Below, piece after piece: positions 8,029-14,398 of a DNA stretch of 32,750 bases. The stretch comes from CAZDKO01 sp964506075 [NCBI: uncultured bacterium] (GTDB taxonomy: Bacteria; CAZDME01; JAYEMH01). The translations under genes and the position numbers were made by a program. The notes beneath the pieces are model-generated. The model was not told the origin of the DNA. It made no database searches and saw only the letters and a program-made list of their open reading frames with translations. Positions within the stretch are counted from its first letter, which is position 1. Each line of letters opens with the position of its first letter. The stretch lies in assembly GCA_964506075.1 (NCBI GenBank), contig CAZDKO010000011.1, positions 8,562-41,311 of the forward strand, given 5' to 3'.

Positions 8029-8382
8029 ATGCAAAATAAAAATATGAATAAAGAAAAATGGTCGGATTGGAAACCATTCCCTGATCCGCGTAAAAACGAA
8101 TTTATCCAAGCTCCTTTTGGTCCTGGGGTGTACGAGCTTCGCCAAAAATGTAAAAATATGTTTATACTTCGTGGCCAAGGAAAAAATTGTGCTTATCGCA
8201 TGGCTAGCCTATTACCAGCTCCATATGGTCAAGGAACTCGCAGAAATAAACAGAAGCAGGAATATGTTTTTAAGAATATAGAAGAAATAGAATATAGATG
8301 TTGCGCTTGTTCGACTAATGGTAAAGCAAAAATACTTGAGCGCAAACGTAAGCATGAAGAACCATGTAAATTTAATGCATAA
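8029..8382 (+). CDS. Cassette gene 1: small GIY-YIG-like protein
   Basis: A 117-aa protein whose ATG lies inside the core site GTTATGC and whose TAA stop lies inside the attC-like site GCATAAC, so it fills its cassette completely. GPGVYEL (Tyr35), GQGKNCAYRMASLLP (Arg57), a Tyr/Arg-rich IEYRCCAC and a late ILERK (Glu104) follow the order of a GIY-YIG nuclease domain: Tyr, Arg, Glu. The first motif is GVY rather than GIY. I recall small uncharacterised proteins with the GxRNNxxKxxYV-type central block, here GTRRNKQKQEYV. There is no clear ribosome binding site; a second ATG lies at 8044. Nuclease activity is unproven. Confidence 0.65.
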   Translation: MQNKNMNKEKWSDWKPFPDPRKNEFIQAPFGPGVYELRQKCKNMFILRGQGKNCAYRMASLLPAPYGQGTRRNKQKQEYVFKNIEEIEYRCCACSTNGKAKILERKRKHEEPCKFNA

Positions 8383-8452
8383 CATTTCGCTCCAGCGGAC
8401 GGCGCTGGCCACCTGATTTAATGGTCGCCGCCGCTGAGTTCAATCATTAGAA
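8377..8452 (+). repeat. attC-like recombination site 1
   Basis: The left outer box is GCATAAC (8377-8383). The stem is CAGCGG-A-CGGCG (8393-8404) with CGCCGCCGCTG (8426-8436); all bases pair except one unpaired A (8399), as the extrahelical base of attC does. ACC (8411-8413) and GGT (8423-8425) extend the stem. The right outer box is ATTAGAA (8446-8452), where the canonical first G is an A. The site may therefore be weakened. Confidence 0.7.
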
Positions 8453-8456
8453 GTAA

Positions 8457-9155
8457 ATGAATATGATACAAAAAATTATTTATACTTTGATAATTCTTAT
8501 AGTATCGGGTTGCATTTTATATACTATTTGGATAAAGGGGGTAAATATGCCAAAGATAAATCCTCAATATATTTTAGCTGTCATTGGTATTTTAGCCGTT
8601 TTGTTCTCATTGATAAAAGTATTTTTCCCTGATATTAATTTAAAAGTCACTTCATGTTATTGTACGCTAGATGAAAATGATAAAGGCTTATTTATCTTAA
8701 AATTGCAAACCATTTCTAATGTTGATGTTATGTTGGAGGATGTTAACGTTAAAACTGTGTTAGAAAATGGTAAAGTTATTCCAATGTTTCTTATTAAACT
8801 CAGATTGAAAGGGGTATGTTTCAAAATGTTAGACTTTAAAAAACAAGAACGCGATTATAAATTGCTGAAACCATTAGATTCGGATTTAAGAGTTTGCGGT
8901 ATAAAACAAGGTGTGAATGAATGTTATGTTTGTATGGAATCGGTAGAAAAATTTGAAGATAAAAATACAAAAATTAAGTCATGGTTATTTAGTTTAAAAT
9001 ATCGGCAACATCTTCTACCTATGCCTAATCTGCCTTGGTTTAATAAAAAAATAATTACTGTAATTCAACCGGAAGAGAAAGATCTTTATTTTGATGATTT
9101 GCTTTTCCAAAAAATATCTCCCGAAGAGCGGGAAAAAATGTTAGAAGATCTTTAG
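8457..9155 (+). CDS. Cassette gene 2: two-helix membrane protein of unknown function
   Basis: I do not recognise this 232-aa protein. Two hydrophobic helices lie at about residues 5-25 and 38-60, followed by a soluble Cys-containing domain of about 170 residues (CYCTLDENDKG, DLRVCGIKQG, NECYVCMESVEKF) and an acidic end. The base composition is more AT-rich than the fbaB side, consistent with transfer. The start ATG follows attC site 1 by four bases, leaving only a weak AGAAG as ribosome binding site; a second ATG is two codons later. No attC follows directly. A Y1 transposase element lies 18 bp past the stop. Confidence 0.6.
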   Translation: MNMIQKIIYTLIILIVSGCILYTIWIKGVNMPKINPQYILAVIGILAVLFSLIKVFFPDINLKVTSCYCTLDENDKGLFILKLQTISNVDVMLEDVNVKTVLENGKVIPMFLIKLRLKGVCFKMLDFKKQERDYKLLKPLDSDLRVCGIKQGVNECYVCMESVEKFEDKNTKIKSWLFSLKYRQHLLPMPNLPWFNKKIITVIQPEEKDLYFDDLLFQKISPEEREKMLEDL

Positions 9156-9193
9156 CCTAAAGTAAATTAAATAGGGACGGGTTCATTTTTTTA

Positions 9194-9222
9194 TTGACGG
9201 AAAATCTTTGGCGTCATAGAAT
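9194..9222 (+). promoter_or_regulatory. Promoter of the Y1 transposase
   Basis: TTGACG (9194-9199) and TAGAAT (9217-9222) are 17 bp apart. The usual transcript start, about 7 bp past the -10, falls within a base or two of the ATG at 9231. There is no ribosome binding site, so the mRNA is probably leaderless or nearly so. Confidence 0.55.
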
Positions 9223-9230
9223 ATTTGCAA

Positions 9231-9932
9231 ATGCCAAGAGTCGCAAGAAATCTAATTTCCGATATTCCTTACCATATAATCCATAGAGGGAATAATCGAC
9301 AAAAGATATTCTTTTCTGAGGTTGATTACAAATATTTTTTATCCTTAGTGGAAGAGGCAAGGGCAAAGTATAGATGTAGATTATATTCATATGTTCTCAT
9401 GTCCAATCATATTCATTTTCTTCTGGAATCTTCTCAAAACTCCGAAAATCTTGCCAAATATATTAAGCTAATTGCCCAAAAATATTCTCAGTATATTAAC
9501 AAAACATATAAGAGAACTGGTACACTTTGGGAAGGTAGATTCAAAAGTTCTCTGGTATCAAAAGATAATTATCTTTTAGCCTGTAGTAGATATATAGAGA
9601 TGAATCCCATCAGGGCCCAAATAGTTACCGACCCTAAAGATTATAAGTGGAGTAGTTACAGCTTTAAAGTGGGGCAAAGGAAAAGTAATATTTTGCTTGA
9701 TTTAGACCCTCTGTATATAAATTTGGGTAAAGATAACAGAGAAAGACAAAAGAAATACCAGGAGTGGTTTGAAGAAAATATTCCTCCGCAAGAATGGGAT
9801 TTGATCAGGAAAGCAACAAATAAAGGTGGTGTTTTTGGGAATACCCAATTTAAAGAGAGATTAGAGAAACTACTTAAAAGAAAGTTTGATATAAGAGATA
9901 AGGGAAGACCTAGAAATAACTCAAATAAATGA
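9231..9932 (+). CDS. rayT: REP-associated tyrosine (Y1) transposase, IS200-like
   Basis: A 233-aa single-strand transposase of the HUH endonuclease superfamily. The start MPRVARN is the usual RAYT N-terminus, so I choose ATG 9231 over an upstream TTG. NHIHFLLE (His60, His62) is the metal-binding HUH motif and IAQKYSQYIN (Tyr85) holds the catalytic tyrosine. GTLWEGRFKSSLV and SRYIEMNPIRAQIV are family hallmarks, and PKDYKWSSY follows them. The protein looks intact. It nicks and rejoins hairpin-bearing DNA; the flanking inverted ends are the likely substrate. It is not a cassette gene itself but an insertion in the array. Confidence 0.92.
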   Translation: MPRVARNLISDIPYHIIHRGNNRQKIFFSEVDYKYFLSLVEEARAKYRCRLYSYVLMSNHIHFLLESSQNSENLAKYIKLIAQKYSQYINKTYKRTGTLWEGRFKSSLVSKDNYLLACSRYIEMNPIRAQIVTDPKDYKWSSYSFKVGQRKSNILLDLDPLYINLGKDNRERQKKYQEWFEENIPPQEWDLIRKATNKGGVFGNTQFKERLEKLLKRKFDIRDKGRPRNNSNK

Positions 9933-9971
9933 ACCCGTCCCATTTTTTCTTATAAAAGCAAAGGAGGTACA

Positions 9972-10208
9972 ATGAAAAAATTATTTTCCCTTATGTTAGT
10001 AATTGTTACTGTTTGTTTATTGACAACGCCAGTCAAAATTAATGCCCAGAGCGAATCATCCTCGATGGAATATAAAGTGGAAAAAGTCTCTGTCTCCGCA
10101 GAAGAACAACAAAAGATATTAGATGAATATTCAAACTCCGGGTGGAAATTGGTTAATGTCATTGAAAGACGAAATGAGGTTTTCTTTTATTTTGAAAGAG
10201 AGAAATAA
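9972..10208 (+). CDS. Cassette gene 3: small secreted DUF4177-like protein
   Basis: A 78-aa protein with a clear signal peptide (basic MKK, hydrophobic core to about residue 20, likely cut after INAQ or nearby). The mature part, MEYKVEKVSV then a helix with ILDEYSNSGWKLVNVI and ending FFYFEREK, matches the pattern of the short DUF4177 fold (EYK...GWxLVxV...FEK). It has the best ribosome binding site of the cassette genes (AAGGAGG at 9961-9967). It is followed by attC-like site 2. Function unknown; export to the periplasm is inferred. Confidence 0.7.
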   Translation: MKKLFSLMLVIVTVCLLTTPVKINAQSESSSMEYKVEKVSVSAEEQQKILDEYSNSGWKLVNVIERRNEVFFYFEREK

Positions 10209-10212
10209 AATA

Positions 10213-10296
10213 ATCTAACAAGGTCGCTCCAGCGGACCACCGCTGCTCCGCTTTGCGAAGCAAAGCGACGGGGGCAGCTAAGCTTTGATGTTAAAA
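10213..10296 (+). repeat. attC-like recombination site 2
   Basis: The left box ATCTAAC (10213-10219) fits the consensus RYYYAAC fully. GCTCCAGCGGAC is shared with site 1. The inner arm folds as GCTTTGC-GAA-GCAAAGC inside CTGCTCCG/CGGGGGCAG-type pairing. The right box is GTTAAAA (10290-10296). The segment TTTGCGAAGCAAAGCGACGG is identical to one in site 3. Confidence 0.7.
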
Positions 10297-10314
10297 TGAT
10301 TTCAGGAGTGAGAA

Positions 10315-10983
10315 ATGGCGTCAGAACAGAACCTTGACCCGGAAATCGTCAAGAAAGTATGCCGTGTCTATTTTGAACGATATAAAAAGCCGGCCGACCT
10401 TCTTGACATTTTGGACTATCTCAATGCTGAAAAAGTGCCCCCTCCGCCGGGAAGCCAGGAGTGGGATTTTTTTAATATTGTCCCCGTGATTGATTTGGCC
10501 CCGAAAATATGTCCGGAAGTGATCCCTGCGAAAGGGCCGAAACAAGGCGGCACGATTATCTTGAACATAGAAGGCAAAGTTTATTCGAATGAAATTACCG
10601 ATTGCAGTTATAGCGTTAGCGAAGATGATTTTGATGTGCTTGAATTGTACGGGGATTCTATTTGTATTGCCGCGAAAATTACCAAGGAACCGATTTCAGA
10701 TGCCGTCGTCAAACAGGAAGACGTATCGCTATTAATAGGTGCCGAATTACCCTTGTGTGATAGGTCTCCGTCATTCGGCGAGCTATTCATAAGCAGTGCG
10801 TCCTTCGGTAAAGAGAAAATTGTTAAAGGGTTCCTTACGGTTGAACGGGCAGAATTATTTGCGGATGTTTCGAAACTGTATGGAGGTTCGGATATCTGCT
10901 TATCGGGGAGCATTAATATTGTTTGCCAGAGCGGCAAAACATCACACGGCACATTCAGCGTGAATACACAATTTAACTGGTGA
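10315..10983 (+). CDS. Cassette gene 4: cytoplasmic protein of unknown function
   Basis: I do not recognise this 222-aa protein. There is no signal peptide or membrane helix. Residues 1-45 are helical, a Pro-rich joint follows (VPPPPGSQEW), and the rest alternates short strands (GGTIILNIEGKVY, VKGFLTVERAELF), suggesting a beta-rich domain with scattered single Cys. AGGAG at 10304-10308 gives a good ribosome binding site. The cassette begins at GTTAAAAT (10290) and its exact reverse complement ATTTTAAC occurs at 11003-11010, just after the gene, so this gene fills its own cassette. Confidence 0.6.
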   Translation: MASEQNLDPEIVKKVCRVYFERYKKPADLLDILDYLNAEKVPPPPGSQEWDFFNIVPVIDLAPKICPEVIPAKGPKQGGTIILNIEGKVYSNEITDCSYSVSEDDFDVLELYGDSICIAAKITKEPISDAVVKQEDVSLLIGAELPLCDRSPSFGELFISSASFGKEKIVKGFLTVERAELFADVSKLYGGSDICLSGSINIVCQSGKTSHGTFSVNTQFNW

Positions 10984-11002
10984 TTAACCGGATACGGATA
11001 TG

Positions 11003-11020
11003 ATTTTAACACGCGGGGGG
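11003..11020 (+). repeat. Truncated attC-like site (left box only)
   Basis: ATTTTAAC (11003-11010) is the exact 8-base reverse complement of GTTAAAAT at the start of this cassette (10290-10297), as the outer boxes of one cassette should be. After a few bases (ACGCGGGGGG) the palindrome is missing, and the next gene begins at 11028. I read this as an attC that lost its right arm, fusing two cassettes. Confidence 0.5.
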
Positions 11021-11027
11021 AAATCCT

Positions 11028-11522
11028 ATGGTCTTGGTAGAAATAAAGAAAAGGCAAAAGATTATACAGCCCGTGTCACAATTGTTATCGTCGCTGCTAT
11101 TTATGCTTATAGTTTGTGGTGCGAACGGGGTATCAGATAAAAATAAAATGGCAATACCCGAGTTAGGAGTTTCAATAAACATTCCTAAAGGCTGGCAACT
11201 GGACAACCCTCAAATGTGCCATCAAGGGGATAATACGGGTCTACTTATGGAAGAAGAACTGGAAGGTCTACCTTTTAGAACCGCCACCTTGCAGATGTCG
11301 AAAGAATTCGGGAATACGGTAATTTCAGAGAATCCACTGATAATCGATGGTCACAAAGCCATTAAAGTTGTTGCGGACACCTCAGCTGGGGATAGACTCA
11401 TTCGGATATATATCAATAAAGGCGAGAAAATGGTGGTGATTTCATTTGTCATATTAAAAGATGAATATCCAGCCAATAAGTCTAGAGTGGAGAAATCTAT
11501 TAAGTCTATAAAAATAAAATAA
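11028..11522 (+). CDS. Cassette gene 5: exported small protein, PsbP/DcrB-like fold possible
   Basis: A 164-aa protein. An N-terminal basic stretch and hydrophobic helix (about residues 18-35) form a signal peptide or anchor; the Cys in LIVCGANG is lipobox-like but has Val before it, which is not typical. The mature start GVSINIPKGWQLD and the alternating strands after it recall DcrB/PsbP-type domains, in which a GxSxxxPxGW motif opens the fold. This is a weak similarity by eye. No true ribosome binding site stands before the ATG apart from GGGGGGAAA. It is followed by attC-like site 3. Confidence 0.6.
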   Translation: MVLVEIKKRQKIIQPVSQLLSSLLFMLIVCGANGVSDKNKMAIPELGVSINIPKGWQLDNPQMCHQGDNTGLLMEEELEGLPFRTATLQMSKEFGNTVISENPLIIDGHKAIKVVADTSAGDRLIRIYINKGEKMVVISFVILKDEYPANKSRVEKSIKSIKIK

Positions 11523-11523
11523 T

Positions 11524-11605
11524 TCTAGTCCGAGTGCTCAGCGGACCCCCGCTGCTTCGTTTTGCGAAGCAAAGCGACGGGGGTTGCTGAGTTCAAACGT
11601 TACGC
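11524..11605 (+). repeat. attC-like recombination site 3
   Basis: This is the best-formed stem: CTCAGC (11537-11542) with GCTGAG (11586-11591), then CCCCCG (11546-11551) with CGGGGG (11578-11583). GGA versus TT between them leaves one base unpaired. An inner hairpin can form as GCTTCG/CGAAGC or CGTTTTGC/GCAAAGCG. The right box is GTTACGC (11599-11605). The left box has decayed (CTAGTC in place of TAAC). It marks the 3' end of the array. Confidence 0.7.
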
Positions 11606-11648
11606 GGCGCCACCTGTAAAAGTCAGACAATAAAAAAGGAGGGAAGCT

Positions 11649-12557
11649 TTGAGAAATATGAATCAGACTACAGTGATTAAGATGTTAAAACGATTCGGTA
11701 AAGCGATATGGAAGGGCAGTATTTTAGCCGTCGGTGTATTTATCTGGATAATGGCAGCCTCTTTTTCCGCCCGGGCTGAGGAAAATACAATCTGGCCGCC
11801 CTTATACCAGAACCAATGGCAATGGCATGAGAATAAAACCGACCTTACGCCGGAGGAAATAGAGGCAATTTTTCAAAAAACGGCTGAAGAGGAGACGACT
11901 TTTCTTGACCCCGAGTTTCCTAATTCCGTATTCCTGGCCAAGCACCTCATTTTAAAAACTAAAGGTACCCCTTCAAAGGGAGACGGAATTAAAATTGACG
12001 CTGACTGGAAAGGAACGGCGAATCCAAGCCTTAAAGGTTCCTCTTCCTGTTTTATCCCTCTGGAGCCCGTTGAGGGCATGATTTTGTGGTATGTCGTGGA
12101 TGCCAAAGAAGGAAAATGGAACGTGAAAATATTCCCCGCACCAACGTATAACTTTTACTTTAGGGAAGAGAATACAGCCCGTAATTTTATGAATGCCGTG
12201 GCTTCCGCACGCCGACAAGAAACCGCGATATCCAAGTGGATGACTTTTGGAATAATGACCCAGGATTTGTTTCCGGAACAGGCCGAAGACCTGGGTAAGA
12301 CCAGGGTGGAAAACGTCTTTGTCGGGATGGTGGCGCTTGACGGTCCGGCCGATAAAGCGGGCATTCAGCCCTCAGACGTGATTACCGAATTTAATGGAAT
12401 CAAAGTGAAAAACCAGTCCCATTTTGAGTCGCTGATGGAAAGTGTTTCTCCGGGAACAAAGGTGTCGCTGGCTTTGCTGCGGCGCACCAGGGTTCCGGAT
12501 AAAGAGCCAAAACAATTTACCTGGGAGCCGAAAACCATTGAGATAGTGGCTAAGTAG
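11649..12557 (+). CDS. Exported PDZ-domain protein
   Basis: A 302-aa protein. I start at TTG 11649 because AGGAGG (11637-11642) is 6 bp before it; the ATG at 11658 would be 15 bp away. A long N-terminal signal or anchor (helix about residues 23-43, ending SFSARAEE) targets it beyond the inner membrane. The middle domain (about 45-200) is not recognised. A PDZ domain follows at about 205-290, with GPADKAGIQPSDVITEFNGI as its carboxylate-binding and core strand. No protease triad is seen, so it is probably an adaptor or a processing partner. The gene lies just past the cassette array and resumes backbone-like composition. No attC follows it, so I do not count it as a cassette. Confidence 0.78.
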   Translation: MRNMNQTTVIKMLKRFGKAIWKGSILAVGVFIWIMAASFSARAEENTIWPPLYQNQWQWHENKTDLTPEEIEAIFQKTAEEETTFLDPEFPNSVFLAKHLILKTKGTPSKGDGIKIDADWKGTANPSLKGSSSCFIPLEPVEGMILWYVVDAKEGKWNVKIFPAPTYNFYFREENTARNFMNAVASARRQETAISKWMTFGIMTQDLFPEQAEDLGKTRVENVFVGMVALDGPADKAGIQPSDVITEFNGIKVKNQSHFESLMESVSPGTKVSLALLRRTRVPDKEPKQFTWEPKTIEIVAK

Positions 12558-12582
12558 CTCTGGTATCTTTAATCAGGAGATT

Positions 12583-13638
12583 ATGAGGGGTAATTTTTCC
12601 GAAATTATTACCGCTTCCTGGGAATGGACGAAGACTATTCTTTTTCGTCCTTTTAATCTAAAAAAATGGCTGGTTCTGGGTCTTATTGCTTTATTAGCCG
12701 GCCAGCTTACCTATGGATTTAACTTTAAAGGTAGTTTTAATCAGCCGGAAGTAAAAAAGTCCCAGGAAACGGCAGTAATAGAGAGTGACCCCGGTATCAA
12801 TGGCCAGCCTTCTTATCCGTCCGGTTCCTCTTTCTTTAAGCGGCTCTTTCTGGTCGTTAAAGAAAAGCAGAAGATTTTTTTTATTCTCACCCTTTTAATT
12901 ATCTTTGTCTTTTTTATCAGCGCCTGGCTATATTCCCATTTTTCTTTTGTATTTATTGAAGCCGTAGTTAAAAATGACGCCGCCGTAAAAAAGCCCTTCC
13001 GGAACAATAAAGCTTCAGGCCAGTCTTATTTCTTATGGAATATCTTAGTCAGTCTGGCGGGATTGACATTTATAATTTTAATGACTGTTTTTACCTTCAT
13101 ATTTTTATCCGGGAGAGAGAAAATGGCTTTTAATCTTTTTTTCCTGGTTATGACCTTGATAATTTCAGGGATAATTTTTTCTTTGTTAAGTTTTATAGTG
13201 AGAAATTTTATTTTACCCGTGATGTATAAAGATAAAACAGGAGTCCTTAAAGCCTGGCCGAAGGTTTTCAATATTATTCTTGCAAATAAAGGGGATGTGT
13301 GGTTATATCTTTTAATAAAGGTTGGTTTAATCCTGGCCGCTTCGTTTTTAGCTATGGGGGTAGTGATGCTGATTTCTTTTAGTTTAATAGTGCCTTTGGG
13401 TATAACTACCGGCATTTTATTTTTGGGTTACAGAATTATGCCGGATTTTTTACGTTTTGTTTACACAGGTGCATCGCTTGGTGTCGGCAGGTCAGTTCTC
13501 TTATTTATTATCTTTTGTATTAATTGTTTTTTTCTCCCTGTTCCGGTTTTTCTCCAGACTTTTAATCTCAAATTTTTAGCCAGGATTGATGAAAAATATG
13601 ATGTGTTTAAGATAACATCTAAAGAGGTGAGCCGATGA
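12583..13638 (+). CDS. Multi-pass membrane protein of unknown function
   Basis: A 351-aa integral membrane protein. AGGAG precedes the ATG. After an amphipathic start with SWEWTKTILFRPFNLKKWLVLG, about six hydrophobic segments follow (roughly residues 28-45, 100-125, 148-172, 183-207, 240-275 and 300-330). A polar loop at about 45-95 separates the first two. The N-terminal WxWTKxxLFxPFxxxKWxxLG motif resembles uncharacterised bacterial membrane proteins (DUF4013/DUF7544-like); that is from memory. Its last four bases overlap the start of the B-box/TM2 gene (ATGA), implying coupling. Confidence 0.7.
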   Translation: MRGNFSEIITASWEWTKTILFRPFNLKKWLVLGLIALLAGQLTYGFNFKGSFNQPEVKKSQETAVIESDPGINGQPSYPSGSSFFKRLFLVVKEKQKIFFILTLLIIFVFFISAWLYSHFSFVFIEAVVKNDAAVKKPFRNNKASGQSYFLWNILVSLAGLTFIILMTVFTFIFLSGREKMAFNLFFLVMTLIISGIIFSLLSFIVRNFILPVMYKDKTGVLKAWPKVFNIILANKGDVWLYLLIKVGLILAASFLAMGVVMLISFSLIVPLGITTGILFLGYRIMPDFLRFVYTGASLGVGRSVLLFIIFCINCFFLPVPVFLQTFNLKFLARIDEKYDVFKITSKEVSR

Positions 13639-14381
13639 AATGCATTAATCATCCGCAAATAGAAGCAGAGTCAACTTGTATTGCCTGTGGCCAGCCCATA
13701 TGTGAGACCTGTCGGGTGTCTTTTAAGGGAGAAAATTATTGTAAGAAATGTTTAGCCGAGAAAGCGGGAGAGAAAAGTATTCAGATACGTTCTCCTCTCC
13801 TGGCGGTAATCCTTAGTTTTTTTATCGCCGGTGCCGGTCAGGTATATAATGGCCAACTCGGTAAAGGCATTTTAATTTTTTTAACGGCCTGGTTATTTAT
13901 CCCCTGGGTATACGGAATATTTGACGCTTATTTAGTGGCGCAGAAAATTAACGAAGGTAAAATACAATTAAAAGAAAGGACGGGTTGCCTGATTACTTTG
14001 ATTGTCGGGGTTTTGCTTATTGTCCCCGTTATGGCCATTTTGGGGATATTAGCGGTTATTGCTATTCCTAATTTTATAAAGGCCAGAGACGTAGCCGGAG
14101 CGAAAATATGCGTGGCTAACCTTCGGACTATAAGAGAAGTTAAAGAAAAATATAGAATTGAAAAGGGGCTGGATTATAACGCGGCTATTCCGGACTTTGA
14201 CCAGAACGGGATAAATGATGGTGATGGTATTCCCGATGTTTTAGAAGTCTATATAACCGGGGAGATAGTTTGTCCTGCCGGCGGGCGCTATGAAGTCGGC
14301 CAGTTCAGTGATTCGCCCCGGTGCAGCGTCGGCGATAATAACAGTATGAATAATAATGATGACCATATTCTAAAAGAATAA
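13635..14381 (+). CDS. Fusion of B-box-type zinc finger, TM2 domain and pseudopilin-like region
   Basis: A 248-aa protein of three parts. Residues 3-39 carry a B-box-like zinc site (Cys3, His6, Cys15, Cys18, Cys23, Cys26, Cys36, Cys39). Residues 53-103 form a TM2 domain (GAGQVYNGQLGKGI with two helices). Residues 115-235 look like a pseudopilin: RTGCLITLIVG, then ILAVIAIPNFIKARD and CVANLRTIREVKEKY, ending in CPAGGRYEVGQ...SPRCSVGD. That ending has the same CPxxGxY...PxCS pattern as the free pseudopilin at 30856-31197. The prepilin peptidase site G/FTLIE is altered to GCLITL and lies deep inside the chain, so normal cleavage is unlikely. Start by ATGA overlap with the gene before. Zinc binding and topology are inferred. 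Confidence 0.8.
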   Translation: MKCINHPQIEAESTCIACGQPICETCRVSFKGENYCKKCLAEKAGEKSIQIRSPLLAVILSFFIAGAGQVYNGQLGKGILIFLTAWLFIPWVYGIFDAYLVAQKINEGKIQLKERTGCLITLIVGVLLIVPVMAILGILAVIAIPNFIKARDVAGAKICVANLRTIREVKEKYRIEKGLDYNAAIPDFDQNGINDGDGIPDVLEVYITGEIVCPAGGRYEVGQFSDSPRCSVGDNNSMNNNDDHILKE

Positions 14382-14398
14382 AATAAAGGAAAATTTTA

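Larger units (their letters stand above)
9174..9941 (+). mobile_element. Y1 (RAYT-type) transposase element with perfect 15-bp inverted ends
   Basis: GGGACGGGTTCATTT (9174-9188) and AAATGAACCCGTCCC (9927-9941) are exact reverse complements and enclose one transposase gene. The stop codon of that gene lies inside the right end. No target duplication is evident, as expected for single-strand Y1 transposition. The element sits between cassette gene 2 and the next small gene, where an attC would be expected. Confidence 0.8.
8026..11605 (+). mobile_element. Integron-type gene cassette array lacking an integrase
   Basis: The block runs from the core site GTTATGC (8026-8032) to a third attC-like site ending in GTTACGC (11599-11605). 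It holds small unrelated + strand genes, each in the usual cassette orientation (gene first, attC after). Three imperfect palindromes share CTC(C)AGCGGAC on the left arm and CCGCTGAG- or GCTGAG-like right arms. Two of them share a run of more than 20 identical bases around TTTGCGAAGCAAAGCGACGG. Cassette 1 begins GTTATGC and its attC opens with GCATAAC, an exact reverse complement, as expected for a real cassette. No intI is present in the window. Basis: motifs seen directly; the integron reading rests on known attC architecture. Confidence 0.75.

Noticed and set aside
10231-10289. GC-rich palindromes at 8390, 10230 and 11537 as rho-independent terminators or CRISPR repeats
   Set aside because: No T run follows them, spacing is irregular with genes between, and the outer boxes fit attC better.
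11649-12557. PDZ protein gene as a sixth cassette
   Set aside because: No attC-like site follows it, it is long for a cassette gene, and its codon and base use match the genes after it.
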